From NCBI RefSeq assembly GCF_001665535.1, contig NZ_LZSQ01000090.1:1-64000 (forward strand): a stretch of DNA of 64,000 bases, given 5' to 3'. The notes beneath the pieces are model-generated. The model searched no databases. It was not told the DNA's origin and saw only the letters and a list, made by a program, of their open reading frames with translations. This document shows, one piece after another, positions 20,522 through 30,555 of the stretch; within the stretch, counting starts at the first letter, position 1; each line of letters opens with the position of its first letter. This stretch comes from Mycobacterium sp. 852002-51961_SCH5331710. Lineage in GTDB: Bacteria; Actinomycetota; Actinomycetes; Mycobacteriales; Mycobacteriaceae. A program made the position numbers and the translations under genes.

Positions 20522-21679
20522 GTGAGCGGCAAGGACTTCGCCCTGCATAACGATCCGATGAATCCGTTGCGCATAGTGCTCGTAGCACCGCCGTATTTCG
20601 ACATTCCGCCCAAGGGTTATGGCGGCACCGAAGCCGTCGTCGCCGATCTGGCCGACGCGCTGGTCAAGCGCGGTCACCACGTCACCGTGCTGGGTGCGGG
20701 CGAGCCCGGGACCGCCGCCCGCTTCGTCCCGCTGTGGGACGACGCGCTCTCCGACCGCCTGGGCCAGCCGTTTCCCGAGGTCATGCACGCGCTGAAGGTG
20801 CGACGCGCGATCGAACGGATCGCGGAAACCGACGGCGTCGACGTCGTGCATGACCACACCTTCGCGGGCCCGCTCAACGCGGCGGTGTACCGGTCGCTCG
20901 GCCTGCCCACGGTGGTCACCGTGCACGGACCGATCGACGACGACCTGTACCCGTACTACCGCGAACTCGGTCCGGACGTCGGCCTCATCGCGATCAGCGA
21001 CCGCCAGCGCGAGCTGGCACCGGACCTCAATTGGGTTGGCCGCGTGCACAATGCGCTGCGTATTGACGAGTGGCCGTTTCGCGCCGACAAGGGGGACTAC
21101 GCGCTGTTCCTCGGCCGCTACGCGCCGTACAAGGGCGCGCACCTGGCGCTCGACGCGGCGCATGAGGCCGGGATTCCGCTCGTGCTGGCCGGCAAATGCG
21201 ACGAACCCTCGGAACAGGCGTTTTTCGACGAGTATGTGCGACCCCGGCTCACCCCGAACGACCACGTGTTCGGCCAGGCCGACGCCACCAGCAAGCGCAA
21301 ACTGCTGGCCGGCGCCCGTTGCCTGCTGTTCCCCATCCAGTGGGAGGAGCCGTTCGGGATGGTGATGATCGAGGCGATGGCCTGCGGCACACCGGTCGTC
21401 GCGTTGCGCGGTGGCGCCGTCCCCGAGGTCGTCGTCGACTGCGTGACCGGATTCGTGTGCGATAAGCCTGACGACCTGCCCGACGCGATCCACAAGGCGT
21501 CGACTATCGATCCGGCCACCTGCCGACGCCACGTCGCCGGGCATTTTGCCGTCGGCCAGTTCGGCTCTGGCTATGAACGCATCTACCGGTCGGTGGTCGG
21601 CGCCGCCCCGGCGGTGCGCGAGCAGATCAGCCTGCGCCGGGTCATCGAGCCGCAAGGTTCGGATCGGACCAGCGCATGA
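20522..21679 (+). CDS. GT4-family glycosyltransferase
   Basis: 385 residues with a GT-B fold. The N-terminal domain has the Gly-rich loop P-P-x-G-Y-G-G-T-E (about 30-38). The C-terminal nucleotide-sugar-binding domain has E-E-P-F-G-M-V-M-x-E-A-M-A-C-G-T-P-V-V-A, the E-x7-E motif of GT4 retaining enzymes. GTG 20522 is used because AAGGAGG lies 7 nt upstream; an internal ATG 12 codons later is possible. It overlaps the debranching enzyme gene by 4 nt (ATGA). Together they suggest synthesis or remodelling of a short alpha-glucan or glycoside, with heat-shock control through the CIRCE just upstream. Donor and acceptor unknown. Confidence 0.9.
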   Translation: MSGKDFALHNDPMNPLRIVLVAPPYFDIPPKGYGGTEAVVADLADALVKRGHHVTVLGAGEPGTAARFVPLWDDALSDRLGQPFPEVMHALKVRRAIERIAETDGVDVVHDHTFAGPLNAAVYRSLGLPTVVTVHGPIDDDLYPYYRELGPDVGLIAISDRQRELAPDLNWVGRVHNALRIDEWPFRADKGDYALFLGRYAPYKGAHLALDAAHEAGIPLVLAGKCDEPSEQAFFDEYVRPRLTPNDHVFGQADATSKRKLLAGARCLLFPIQWEEPFGMVMIEAMACGTPVVALRGGAVPEVVVDCVTGFVCDKPDDLPDAIHKASTIDPATCRRHVAGHFAVGQFGSGYERIYRSVVGAAPAVREQISLRRVIEPQGSDRTSA

Positions 21680-23799
21680 GCGCCCCGGCGCCCTTCAACG
21701 GCGGCACGGCGAGTATCGGGCCCGGCGGGGACACCGTGACGCTGGTGGAAGGTGCCACCTTCTGTGTCTCCGACCGCCACGGCGACGTGCAGGCGGGTCG
21801 TTCGCAGGGTCTGTTCTTCCGCGACGCGCGTGTGCTGTCCCGCTGGGAGCTCCGAGTAGACGGCCGCCCACCCGAGCCCCTGTCGGTCGATACGCCCGAA
21901 GCGTTTGCGGCGCACTTCATCTCACGCCGCACACCGCGGGCCGGCCTCGCCGACAGCACGCTGCTGGTGGTGCGGGAGCGGCTGGTTGCCGACGGCATGC
22001 GGGAGACCATCTCGGTGCACAACCTCGACGCCGAGAGCACGGTGGTGACCGTCGAAATGTTCGTCGACGCGGACTTCGCCGATCTCTTCACGGTCAAGGA
22101 GGGTCGTCCGGTGCTCGGCGATACCGAGATGTCCGTTGTCAACGACGAACTCGTGCTGCAGGATCGCAGCGACCACGTCCGCGGCATCACCGTCTCGGCG
22201 TCTGGTCAGCCGTCGGTGGCGCCGGGACTGATGCGTTGGCGCATCGTGGTGCCGCCGCGTCAGCGCTGGCAGACCGAGATCGTCGTGCAGCCGACGTGGG
22301 CCAACCAGAGCGTCAAAAGCCGCTTTCGCAGCGGCGAGCACTTCGAATTCAGCGAGCCCGCGCAGAAGATGGAGGCGTTCCGCCACACCACCACGACGGT
22401 CGAGACCGACCACCGGATTCTCGCAGAAGTGTTGCGGCGCACCGAAACCGACCTCGGGTCGCTGCTCATCCGCGACGAGACGGGAGACAGCAGGCCGTTC
22501 GTGGCGGCCGGGGCACCGTGGTACATGACGCTGTTCGGCCGCGACAGCATCCTCACCGCGTGGATGGCGCTGCCGCTGGACTGCGAGTTGTCCGTCGGAA
22601 CGCTGCACCAGCTGGCCGAGACCCAGGGGCGCAAGGTGGATCCGATCACCGAGGAGCAGCCCGGGCGGATCATGCACGAGATCCGCCGCGGACCGGCTAG
22701 CGACGCGGTCTTCGGAGGCAGCGTCTATTACGGCTCGGTCGACGCCACACCGTTGTTCGTCATGTTGCTCGCCGAAAGCTGGCGATGGGGTGCCGACGAA
22801 AGCTTAGTCCGGTCGCTGCTGCCCGCGGCCGACGCAGCGCTGGACTGGGCCGCGCGCTACGGCGACCGCGACGGCGACGGCTTCATCGAATACCGGCGCG
22901 CGACCGACCGCGGCCTGGTCAACCAGGGGTGGAAGGACAGCTTCGACGGCATCAACGACGCGTCGGGTCGCATCGCCGCCCCACCGATCGCGTTGTGCGA
23001 GGTGCAGGCTTACCAGTACGCGGCGCTGCAGGGCCGCGCCGCGTTGGCCGAGGCGTTCGGCGAGCCCGCGACCGCGCAGCGGCTCCGTGCCCGCGCCGAA
23101 GTGCTGCGGGAGAAGTTCCTCGACGCGTTCTGGCTGCCGAAGTGCGGCTGGTACGCCGTCGCGCTGGACGGCGACAAGCGTCCCGTCGACGCGCTGACGA
23201 GCAACGTCGGACACTGTCTGTGGACCGGCATCGCCAGTGACGAGCATGCGGCGACGATGATCGAGCGGTTGTCCGGTCCCGAGATGGATTCCGGTTTCGG
23301 GCTGCGGACGCTGTCGACGACGATGGGCGCCTACAACCCGATGAGCTACCACAACGGCTCGGTGTGGCCGCACGACACCGCCATCGTCGTCGCGGGTCTC
23401 ATGCGCTACCGGCATCTCCCGGGCGCGGTCGAGCTCGCCGAGCGTCTCGCCACCGGCCTGCTCGACGCGGCCGAGGCGTTCGGTGGGCGGCTTCCCGAGC
23501 TGTACTGCGGGTTCTCTCGCTCGGAGTTTCGTTCGCCGGTTCCCTATCCCACCTCGTGCTCACCGCAGGCGTGGGCGAGCGCCGCTCCGCTGCTGGTCAT
23601 GCGTGCATTTCTGGGCCTCGAGCCCGACGTGCCGAACCACCGCGTCACGGTGTCGCCGGCGCTGCCACAGGCGTGGGGCCGCCTCGCGTTGACCGAACTG
23701 AAGCTCGGCGACGCGAGCGTTCAGATCGAGGCCGAGGGGCAGTTCGCAAAGGTCCACGGCCTGCCCGACAACTGGGAGGTGGTCACCCCACAGGGTTGA
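21676..23799 (+). CDS. Glycogen debranching / amylo-alpha-1,6-glucosidase-type protein
   Basis: 707 residues. The N-terminal about 200 residues match the bacterial debranching-enzyme N-terminal domain (GDE_N_bis: G-x-x-F-F-R-D-A-R-x-L-S-R-W). They are followed by an (alpha/alpha)6-barrel with F-G-R-D-S-I-L-T-A-W (about 290), R-x-x-x-x-G-L-V-N-Q-G-W-K-D-S-x-D and S-Y-H-N-G-S-V-W-P-H-D, typical of GH15/GH63-like clan enzymes. Such proteins hydrolyse alpha-1,6 or terminal alpha-glucosidic bonds, but many members are untested. No signal peptide, so cytoplasmic. Cotranscribed with the GT4 gene. Confidence 0.88.
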   Translation: MSAPAPFNGGTASIGPGGDTVTLVEGATFCVSDRHGDVQAGRSQGLFFRDARVLSRWELRVDGRPPEPLSVDTPEAFAAHFISRRTPRAGLADSTLLVVRERLVADGMRETISVHNLDAESTVVTVEMFVDADFADLFTVKEGRPVLGDTEMSVVNDELVLQDRSDHVRGITVSASGQPSVAPGLMRWRIVVPPRQRWQTEIVVQPTWANQSVKSRFRSGEHFEFSEPAQKMEAFRHTTTTVETDHRILAEVLRRTETDLGSLLIRDETGDSRPFVAAGAPWYMTLFGRDSILTAWMALPLDCELSVGTLHQLAETQGRKVDPITEEQPGRIMHEIRRGPASDAVFGGSVYYGSVDATPLFVMLLAESWRWGADESLVRSLLPAADAALDWAARYGDRDGDGFIEYRRATDRGLVNQGWKDSFDGINDASGRIAAPPIALCEVQAYQYAALQGRAALAEAFGEPATAQRLRARAEVLREKFLDAFWLPKCGWYAVALDGDKRPVDALTSNVGHCLWTGIASDEHAATMIERLSGPEMDSGFGLRTLSTTMGAYNPMSYHNGSVWPHDTAIVVAGLMRYRHLPGAVELAERLATGLLDAAEAFGGRLPELYCGFSRSEFRSPVPYPTSCSPQAWASAAPLLVMRAFLGLEPDVPNHRVTVSPALPQAWGRLALTELKLGDASVQIEAEGQFAKVHGLPDNWEVVTPQG

Positions 23800-23826
23800 C
23801 CTGGTACCGGTCGATAGGCTGGCGAC

Positions 23827-24561
23827 ATGATTGGTGTGACCCGCGACGGCCACGTGATGACCCTGGAGATGCAGCGTTCCGAGCGCCGCAACGCGCTCAA
23901 CGCAGAACTCGTCGACGGTCTGCGCGAGGCGATCGAGAAGGCCACCGCCGAGGACGTCCGCGCGATCGTGTTGACCGGGCAGGGCCAAGTCTTCAGCTCC
24001 GGCGCCGACCTCTCCGGCGGCCAGGGAGTCGCGGACGAACTGCCCGACAAGGCCCGCGCGCTCAACCTGGCGATCGATGCCGCTCCCGTCCCCGTGATCG
24101 GCGCGATCAACGGTCCCGCCATCGGCGCCGGTGTCATCCTGTCGATGATCTGCGACCTGCGCGTCGTCGCACCCGAGGCCTACTTCCAGTTCCCGGTCGC
24201 GAAATACGGCATAGCTCTGGACAACTGGAGCATCCGGCGGCTGACGTCGCTGGTCGGCGCGGGCCGGGCGCGGGGCATGCTCCTGGCCGCCGAGCGGCTC
24301 ACCGCCGACGTCGCGTTGCAGACCGGGATGGCCAATCGCATCGGCACACTGGAGGACGCTCAGGCCTGGGCGCAGGAGATCGCGGGCTACGCGCCGCTGG
24401 CGCTGCAGCACGCCAAGCGGGTGCTCAACGACGACGGCGCCTACGAGGATCCGTGGCCCGCTCACCAGGAGTTGTTCGACCGGGCGTGGGCCAGCCAGGA
24501 CATCATCGAAGCGCAGGTCGCGCGTATCGAGAAGCGTCCCCCGAGGTTCAAGGGCGCCTGA
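23827..24561 (+). CDS. echA6: Enoyl-CoA hydratase/isomerase superfamily, EchA6
   Basis: 244 residues with a crotonase fold: the oxyanion-hole segments S-S-G-A-D-L-S-G (about 58-65) and G-x-A-x-G-A-G-V-I-L-S (about 98-108). Assigned as EchA6 (Rv0905) by sequence character and by the following Rv0906-Rv0910-like genes. M. tuberculosis EchA6 is reported to bind acyl-CoA and feed FAS-II rather than hydrate enoyl-CoA, and is the target of tetrahydropyrazolopyrimidine inhibitors. Its stop overlaps the next start by 1 nt (TGATG). Confidence 0.85.
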   Translation: MIGVTRDGHVMTLEMQRSERRNALNAELVDGLREAIEKATAEDVRAIVLTGQGQVFSSGADLSGGQGVADELPDKARALNLAIDAAPVPVIGAINGPAIGAGVILSMICDLRVVAPEAYFQFPVAKYGIALDNWSIRRLTSLVGAGRARGMLLAAERLTADVALQTGMANRIGTLEDAQAWAQEIAGYAPLALQHAKRVLNDDGAYEDPWPAHQELFDRAWASQDIIEAQVARIEKRPPRFKGA

Positions 24562-25679
24562 TGATCCGGGCGGCGCTGCGCATCGGCTTCGGCACGGCCT
24601 CACTGCTGGCGGGCGGGTGGCTGCTGCGCACTTTGCAGGGTGCGCCCGCGGCGCTCGGCGCCTCACCCACGGAGATCGAGCGGGTCGCGCGGCGCTCCGA
24701 GAACTACCGCGACGGGGTGTTCGTCAACCTCGAACCGGCGTCGATGATGAGCATCGACCAGGAGCAGCAGCGCCTGTTGGTGCGCGAGTTGATCGGGTCG
24801 CGCGGCGTCTCGAAGCCTGCAGGAGAGATCCCCGTCGTCACGCCGTCGCCCTCCGAACCGGACTCGACGCAGGTCTCGGCGTGCTGGTTCGGCCACTCGT
24901 CGGCGCTGGTCGAACTCGACGGATACCGCGTGCTGGCCGACCCCGTGTGGAGTCGGCGGTGCTCGCCGTCGCAGACGGTCGGTCCCGAACGCATGCACGA
25001 GGTGCCTGCCCCGCTCGAGGCGCTGGCCGCCGTCGACGCCATCATCGTCAGCCACGACCACTACGACCATCTCGACATGGACACGATCACCGGGCTCGCG
25101 CGCACTCAGCGGGCGCCGTTCGTCGTGCCGCTCGGCATCGGTGCCCACCTGCGCAAATGGGGGATACCGGAGAGCCGGATCGTCGAGCTCGACTGGCACG
25201 AGAGCCACACGATCGGCGAGCTCACCCTGGTGTGCACACCGGCGCGACACTTCTCGGGCCGGCTGCTGTCCCGCAACACCACGTTGTGGGCGTCGTGGGT
25301 GATCATGGGCCCGCGGCACAAGGCCTTCTTCGGCGGCGACACCGGATACACCAAGAGCTTCGCCCAGATCGGCATGGATCACGGGCCGTTCGACCTGACG
25401 CTGCTGCCCGTCGGCGCCTATCACCCGGCGTGGCCGGACATTCACATGAATCCCGAAGAGGCGGTGAAGGCGCACCTCGACGTCGCCGAATCCGACAAGG
25501 GCCTTCTGGTGCCGATTCACTGGGCCACCTTCCGGCTCGCCCCGCATCCGTGGGCCGAACCGGTCGAGCGGTTGCTGCGTGCCGCCGACGCCGAGCAGGT
25601 GCAGATCGCGGTGCCCAAACCGGGGCAGCGGGTTCGGCTGGACGCGGCCCCGCCGCTCGACCACTGGTGGCGGTTCTAG
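24561..25679 (+). CDS. Metallo-beta-lactamase-fold hydrolase (Rv0906 homologue)
   Basis: 372 residues. An N-terminal hydrophobic stretch (about 8-28) may be a signal or membrane anchor. The metal motif H165-x-H167-x-D169-H170 lies in S-H-D-H-Y-D-H, with further His/Asp ligands in the G-G-D-T-G-Y and P-I-H-W-A-T-F segments. The architecture resembles the NAPE-hydrolysing phospholipase D/RomA-like branch. Rv0906 is described as an envelope protein; here the substrate is unknown. The ATG at 24561 is used because it overlaps the echA6 stop; the much longer open frame upstream is antisense-like noise through echA6. Confidence 0.85.
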   Translation: MIRAALRIGFGTASLLAGGWLLRTLQGAPAALGASPTEIERVARRSENYRDGVFVNLEPASMMSIDQEQQRLLVRELIGSRGVSKPAGEIPVVTPSPSEPDSTQVSACWFGHSSALVELDGYRVLADPVWSRRCSPSQTVGPERMHEVPAPLEALAAVDAIIVSHDHYDHLDMDTITGLARTQRAPFVVPLGIGAHLRKWGIPESRIVELDWHESHTIGELTLVCTPARHFSGRLLSRNTTLWASWVIMGPRHKAFFGGDTGYTKSFAQIGMDHGPFDLTLLPVGAYHPAWPDIHMNPEEAVKAHLDVAESDKGLLVPIHWATFRLAPHPWAEPVERLLRAADAEQVQIAVPKPGQRVRLDAAPPLDHWWRF

Positions 25680-25690
25680 CTCCTTCCGTC

Positions 25691-25746
25691 CAGCGCACGC
25701 TTATTTGCAGCTGGACTCGCGGTTTGCGTACCGCAACCGTGCGCTC
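25691..25746. repeat. Mycobacterial intergenic repeat, family 2, copy A
   Basis: A 56-bp imperfect palindrome: AGCGCACG at 25692-25699 pairs with CGTGCGCT at 25738-25745, with internal CGCGGTTTGCGTACCG. It aligns with the element at 41312-41366. It lies between the MBL stop and the serine hydrolase start. Confidence 0.55.
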
Positions 25747-25766
25747 GCCGGGTTACCGTTCAGCTC

Positions 25767-27350
25767 ATGAAAGCACTGGCCAGGGTGGCTGTCGTGGGGT
25801 TGTTACTCGTTGCGGGCTGCGGAGCCGAGGCCGCTGAACCCGCCCCGCAGCCGTCGCCGACCGCGCAGTCCGACGTCCCGCCGCCGCTGGTGCCCGCGAT
25901 GCCGCTGCCGGAGAATGCGGTCGACAACGCGGTGGCCAAGCTGGACGGCATCGCCGAGGACCTGATGCGCAAGTCGGGGATCCCGGGTATGGCGGTCGCC
26001 GTCGTGCACGGCGGAAAGACCGTGTACGCGAAGGGCTTCGGCGTCAAGGACGCCACCAATCCCGACGATGAGGCGAACCGGGTCAACCCGGACACGGTGT
26101 TCCAGCTTGCCTCGGTGTCGAAATCCCTTGCTGCGACGGTCGTCGCACACGAGGTCGGCGTGGGCGCCGTCGGCTGGGACACCCCGATCGTGTCCAAGCT
26201 GCCGTGGTTTGCGCTGTCCGACCCGGCGGTCACCCCGATGGTCACCGTCGGGGACATGATGTCGCACCGCTCCGGACTGCCCGACCATGCCGGCGACATG
26301 CTCGAGGACCTCGGGTACGACCGCAGGCAGGTGCTCGAGCGACTCCGCCAGCTACCACTCGACCCATTCCGGATCTCCTACGCCTACACCAACTTCGGGT
26401 ACACGGCCGGTGCCGAGGCGGTCGCGGTGGCCGCCGGGAAGCCGTGGGAGGCGCTCGCCGACGACGTGGTGTTCCGTCCTCTCGGCATGGGGCAGACGAG
26501 CTACCGCTTCGCGGACTACGAATCCCGAGCCGACCGCGCGATCGGCCACATCCACATGGACGGGCGTTACGAGCCGGCCTTCGTCCGCGACGCCGATCCG
26601 GAAGCGCCTGCGGGCGGGGCGAGTTCGTCGGTCAACGACATGACCCGTTGGCTGGCCATGGTGCTCGCGAACGGCGGCGACGACGGCAAGCAGATCGTCG
26701 CCGCGGATGCGCTGCTGCCGGCGCTCACACCCCAGATCGTGTCGAGTCCGGCCACCGAGCCCGCCATGCGGTCGGGCTTCTACGGGTTCGGTTTCAACGT
26801 CAGCTCGACCTCGGCGGCCCGGATGGAGCTGAGTCATTCGGGCGCGTTCGAACTCGGCACCGGAACGAACTTCCTGATCCTGCCGTCCGCGGACGTGGCG
26901 ATCGTCGCGCTCACCAACGCCACCCCCTCGGGGGTTCCCGAGGCGCTGACCGCGCAGTTCGCCGACCTGGTGCAGTTCGGTGAGGTGCGCGAGGACTGGT
27001 ACGGCCTCTACAACGCCGCGTTCGTCAAGATGGAGAAGCCGGTCGGGTCGCTGGTGGACAAGAAGCCGCCAGCCAACCCCGCACCCGCGGCACCATTGGC
27101 GTCCTACGTCGGCACCTACAACAACGACTACTGGGGGCCGGCCAGGATCACCGAGCGCGACGGCCGGCTGCGGTTGGCGCTCGGCCCGAAGTTCGATGTG
27201 GCGCTCGAGCATTGGGACGGCAACACCTTCACGTTCTCCTTCGTCACCGAGAACGCGCCGCCGGGGACGATTTCGACCGCTACGTTCGACGGCGACAACC
27301 TCACGCTGGAGTACTACGACACGTTCAAGAAGGGGACGTTCGTCAAGTGA
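25767..27350 (+). CDS. Serine beta-lactamase-like lipoprotein hydrolase (Rv0907 homologue)
   Basis: 527 residues. A lipobox (L-V-A-G-C18) at the end of a short hydrophobic signal makes it a likely lipoprotein. The class C beta-lactamase/PBP4* fold motifs are S116-V-S-K119, Y207-T-N209 and H357-S-G359. A C-terminal lipocalin-like domain (about 440-527, Y-V-G-T-Y-x-N-D-Y-W-G) follows. Such proteins are esterases or D-amino-acid peptidases more often than true beta-lactamases. Its stop overlaps the ctpE start (GTGA). Envelope location inferred from the lipobox. Confidence 0.88.
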   Translation: MKALARVAVVGLLLVAGCGAEAAEPAPQPSPTAQSDVPPPLVPAMPLPENAVDNAVAKLDGIAEDLMRKSGIPGMAVAVVHGGKTVYAKGFGVKDATNPDDEANRVNPDTVFQLASVSKSLAATVVAHEVGVGAVGWDTPIVSKLPWFALSDPAVTPMVTVGDMMSHRSGLPDHAGDMLEDLGYDRRQVLERLRQLPLDPFRISYAYTNFGYTAGAEAVAVAAGKPWEALADDVVFRPLGMGQTSYRFADYESRADRAIGHIHMDGRYEPAFVRDADPEAPAGGASSSVNDMTRWLAMVLANGGDDGKQIVAADALLPALTPQIVSSPATEPAMRSGFYGFGFNVSSTSAARMELSHSGAFELGTGTNFLILPSADVAIVALTNATPSGVPEALTAQFADLVQFGEVREDWYGLYNAAFVKMEKPVGSLVDKKPPANPAPAAPLASYVGTYNNDYWGPARITERDGRLRLALGPKFDVALEHWDGNTFTFSFVTENAPPGTISTATFDGDNLTLEYYDTFKKGTFVK

Positions 27351-29770
27351 CCACCGCACCCGAACTGCAGGCCGGCGGGCTCACCGAAGCCGAGGTCGCG
27401 CAACGCATCGCAGAAGGAAAGACAAACGACGTCCCGACGCGGGCCGCGCGCAGCGTCTCCGACATCGTGCGGGCCAACGTGTTCACCCGCATCAACGCGA
27501 TCCTCGGCGTCCTGCTGATCATCGTGTTGTCCACCGGGTCGGTGATCAACGGCGCCTTCGGGTTGCTGATCATCGCCAACAGTGGAATCGGCATCATCCA
27601 GGAGCTGCGCGCCAAGCGCACGCTCGACAAGCTCGCGATCGTCGGTCAAGCGAAACCGTTGGTACGCAGGCAAACTGCGACCGGATCGGCCGTACAGCAG
27701 CTGAGTCCCAACGAAATCGTCCTCGACGACATCATCGAACTCGGACCCGGCGACCAGATCGTGGTCGACGGCGAAGTCGTCGAGGAGGCCAACCTCGAGG
27801 TCGACGAGTCGCTGTTGACCGGGGAAGCCGATCCGATCGCGAAAGACGCCGGAGATCAGGTGATGTCCGGCAGCTTCGTCGTCGCCGGTTCGGGCGCCTA
27901 CCGCGCCACCAAGGTCGGCCGGGAAGCGTACGCGGCCAAGCTCGCCGACGAGGCCAGCAAGTTCACCCTGGTGAACTCCGAACTGCGCAGCGGTATCAAC
28001 AAGATCCTGCAGTTCATCACGTACCTGTTGATCCCGGCGGGGCTGCTGACGATCTACACTCAGCTGTTCACCACCGAATCCGGTTGGCGGCGGTCCGTGT
28101 TGGCGATGGTCGGCGCGCTGGTGCCGATGGTGCCCGAAGGTCTGGTCCTGATGACGTCGATCGCGTTCGCCGTCGGCGTGATCCGGCTGGGCCGCAGGCA
28201 GTGTCTGGTCAACGAACTGCCCGCGATCGAAGGCCTGGCGCGGGTCGACGTCGTGTGCGCCGACAAGACCGGCACCCTGACCGAGAACGGTATGCAGATC
28301 TCCGATCTCGAACCGCTCGACGAGGCTGGGCCCACGCGCGAGCTGGGGAACGTCGGAAACATCCTGGCGCAGTTGGCCGCCGACGACGCCCGGCCCAACG
28401 CGAGCATGCAGGCCATCGCCGAGGCGTACAAGATGCCGCCCGGCTGGACAGCCACGGCCGTCGCGCCGTTCAAATCCGCCACCAAGTGGAGCGGCGCCTC
28501 CTACGGCGAGCACGGCAACTGGGTGATCGGTGCGCCCGACGTTTTGTGCGAACCGGGCTCGCCGATAGCGGACAAGGCCGAACATATCGGATCGTCCGGG
28601 CTTCGGGTGCTGCTGCTCGGCTCCAGCGACCTACCCGTCGATCACCCCGACGCGCCCGGCTGCGTGGCCCCCACCGCGCTGGTCGTGCTCGAACAGCGAG
28701 TCCGGCCCGACGCTCGTGACACCCTCGATTACTTTGCCTCCCAGAAGGTCTCGATCAAGGTGATTTCCGGCGACAACGCGGTGTCCGTGGGTGCGGTCGC
28801 GGGATCGCTGGGTCTGCACGGCGAGTGCATGGACGCCAGGAACCTGCCGGAGACCACCGGCGAGCTGGCCGATGCGCTCGAAACGCACACGACGTTCGGC
28901 CGCGTGCGCCCCGACCAGAAGCGCGCGATGGTGCATGCCCTGCAGTCCCGCGGGCACACGGTCGCGATGACCGGCGACGGCGTCAACGATGTGCTCGCGC
29001 TCAAGGACGCCGACATCGGCGTCGCGATGGGTTCGGGCAGCTCGGCATCGCGCGCGGTGGCGCAGATCGTGTTGCTGGACAACAAGTTCGCGACCCTGCC
29101 CTACGTGGTGGGCGAGGGTCGCCGGGTGATCGGCAACATCGAACGCGTCTCGAACCTGTTCCTCACCAAGACCGTCTACTCGGTGCTGCTGGCGACGTTC
29201 GTCGGCCTGGCCGGACTGGCGTCGAAGATCTTCGGCACCGACCCGTTGCTGTTCCCGTTCCAGCCCATCCACGTCACGATCGCGGCGTGGTTCACCATCG
29301 GCATCCCGGCGTTCATCCTGTCGCTGGCGCCCAACAAGGAACGTGCGCATCCGGGATTCGTGCGCCGCGTGATGACGGCGGCCCTGCCGTCCGGTTTGGT
29401 CATCGGCGTCGCGACGTTCGTCTCGTACCTCGCCGCCTATCAGGGCCGCGAGGCCACACCCGCCGAGCAGACCCAGGCGTCGACCGCGGCGCTCATCACC
29501 CTGCTGGTCGGGGCGATCTGGGTGCTCGCGGTCGTGGCGCGGCCGTACCAGTGGTGGCGCGTGGCGCTGGTCGCGGTGTCGGGCCTGGCCTACGTGGTGA
29601 TCTTCTCGCTGCCACTGGCTCAGAAGCTGTTCATGCTCGACATCTCGAACGTCAAGACGACGTCGATCGCCCTGGGCATCGGAGTGGTCGCCGCCGCCGC
29701 CATCGAGGTGATCTGGTGGGTGCAGGGAGCGGTGCTGGGAGAGCGCCGTCGGCTGTGGCGTTCCGAGTAG
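27347..29770 (+). CDS. ctpE: P-type ATPase CtpE, calcium-transport type
   Basis: 807 residues. P-type ATPase landmarks: T-G-E-A in the actuator domain, M-V-P-E-G-L in the membrane cation site, the phosphorylated Asp306 in D-K-T-G-T, and T-G-D-G-V-N-D-V near the end of the P domain, followed by six C-terminal membrane segments. The position after Rv0907-like and before Rv0909/Rv0910-like genes identifies it as CtpE (Rv0908). M. smegmatis CtpE has been reported to act in calcium uptake. GTG 27347 overlaps the upstream stop by 4 nt; the longer frame from 27212 is not used. Confidence 0.9.
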   Translation: MTTAPELQAGGLTEAEVAQRIAEGKTNDVPTRAARSVSDIVRANVFTRINAILGVLLIIVLSTGSVINGAFGLLIIANSGIGIIQELRAKRTLDKLAIVGQAKPLVRRQTATGSAVQQLSPNEIVLDDIIELGPGDQIVVDGEVVEEANLEVDESLLTGEADPIAKDAGDQVMSGSFVVAGSGAYRATKVGREAYAAKLADEASKFTLVNSELRSGINKILQFITYLLIPAGLLTIYTQLFTTESGWRRSVLAMVGALVPMVPEGLVLMTSIAFAVGVIRLGRRQCLVNELPAIEGLARVDVVCADKTGTLTENGMQISDLEPLDEAGPTRELGNVGNILAQLAADDARPNASMQAIAEAYKMPPGWTATAVAPFKSATKWSGASYGEHGNWVIGAPDVLCEPGSPIADKAEHIGSSGLRVLLLGSSDLPVDHPDAPGCVAPTALVVLEQRVRPDARDTLDYFASQKVSIKVISGDNAVSVGAVAGSLGLHGECMDARNLPETTGELADALETHTTFGRVRPDQKRAMVHALQSRGHTVAMTGDGVNDVLALKDADIGVAMGSGSSASRAVAQIVLLDNKFATLPYVVGEGRRVIGNIERVSNLFLTKTVYSVLLATFVGLAGLASKIFGTDPLLFPFQPIHVTIAAWFTIGIPAFILSLAPNKERAHPGFVRRVMTAALPSGLVIGVATFVSYLAAYQGREATPAEQTQASTAALITLLVGAIWVLAVVARPYQWWRVALVAVSGLAYVVIFSLPLAQKLFMLDISNVKTTSIALGIGVVAAAAIEVIWWVQGAVLGERRRLWRSE

Positions 29771-29780
29771 GGTTGGGCCC

Positions 29781-30023
29781 ATGGCATTCCTCGACAAGGT
29801 GAAGAATCTGCTGGCCAAAAACGCCGACAAGGTGGACACCGCGATCGACAAGGCCGGTGACATGGTCGACAAGAAGACGCAGGGTAAATACGCCCAGCAT
29901 GTCGACAAGGTCCAAGACGCTGCGCGCAACTACGTGAACAAGGACAACCCGTCCGCGCAGAACGCCCCGCAGCAGCCGCAGCAGCCGCCCCAGGCTCCGC
30001 CGCAGCCGCCTCAGCAGCCCTGA
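29781..30023 (+). CDS. Antitoxin-like protein, Rv0909/MT0933 family, with Pro/Gln tail
   Basis: 80 residues. Residues 1-57 are a Lys/Asp-rich amphipathic repeat-like helix (D-K-A-G-D-M-V-D-K-K-T-x-G-K-Y) matching the MT0933-like antitoxin family. Residues about 60-80 are almost only Pro and Gln with a few Ala, an extension that the 59-residue Rv0909 lacks as I remember it. Adjacent to the Rv0910-like gene with 3 bp between. The toxin-antitoxin role is predicted for the family. Confidence 0.75.
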   Translation: MAFLDKVKNLLAKNADKVDTAIDKAGDMVDKKTQGKYAQHVDKVQDAARNYVNKDNPSAQNAPQQPQQPPQAPPQPPQQP

Positions 30024-30026
30024 GAC

Positions 30027-30473
30027 ATGGCCAAACTCTCCGTATCCGTCGACGTACCCCTGCCGCCGGAGCAGGCGTGGTCGTGCGCATCCGACCTCGC
30101 CCGCTACAAGGAGTGGCTGAGCATCCACCGGGTGTGGCGCAGCAAGCTGCCTGAGACGCTCGAAAAGGGCACGACGCTCGAGTCGATCGTCGAGGTCAAG
30201 GGCATGCCGAACCGGATCAAGTGGACGATCGTGCACTACCGCCCGCCGGAGGCGATGACGCTCAACGGCGACGGCAAGGGCGGCGTCAAGGTCAAACTGA
30301 TCGGCAAGGTGAAGCCCGCCGCGAAGGATCCCGCCGGATCGACCGTCACGTTCGACGTCCACCTCGGCGGTCCCGCGCTGTTCGGTCCCATCGGCATGGT
30401 CGTCGCCGGAGCGCTCAAGGGCGACATCCAGGAGTCCCTTAACCGGTTCAAGTCGGTTTTCGCCCCGGCCTGA
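30027..30473 (+). CDS. SRPBCC/polyketide-cyclase-like protein, Rv0910 toxin homologue
   Basis: 148 residues with a START/SRPBCC fold (V-S-V-D-V-P-L-P-P-E-x-A-W, then alternating beta strands and a long C-terminal helix). Annotated as the toxin of the Rv0909-Rv0910 pair in M. tuberculosis. SRPBCC proteins generally bind hydrophobic ligands, so a toxin role is unusual for the fold. Last gene of the echA6-Rv0910 run; a strong palindrome follows the stop. Confidence 0.75.
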   Translation: MAKLSVSVDVPLPPEQAWSCASDLARYKEWLSIHRVWRSKLPETLEKGTTLESIVEVKGMPNRIKWTIVHYRPPEAMTLNGDGKGGVKVKLIGKVKPAAKDPAGSTVTFDVHLGGPALFGPIGMVVAGALKGDIQESLNRFKSVFAPA

Positions 30474-30478
30474 CCACT

Positions 30479-30540
30479 CGCGAGCAGACGCGTACCTGCC
30501 CCTTTTCGCGCGATTTCCGGCAGTTTTACGTCTGCTCGCG
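30479..30540. repeat. Mycobacterial palindromic intergenic element, family 1, copy A
   Basis: A perfect 12-bp inverted repeat (30479-30490 with 30529-30540) flanks a CCCCTTTTCGCG core. It closely resembles the element at 53071-53132. It lies between convergent genes and could act as a bidirectional terminator. Confidence 0.65.
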
Positions 30541-30555
30541 GAGGAAGGGCAAGGG

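Noticed and set aside
23364..24560. Long N-terminal extension of the metallo-beta-lactamase-fold gene
   Set aside because: It overlaps the debranching enzyme and all of echA6 in another frame and is Arg-rich; the ATG at 24561 fits the coupled start.
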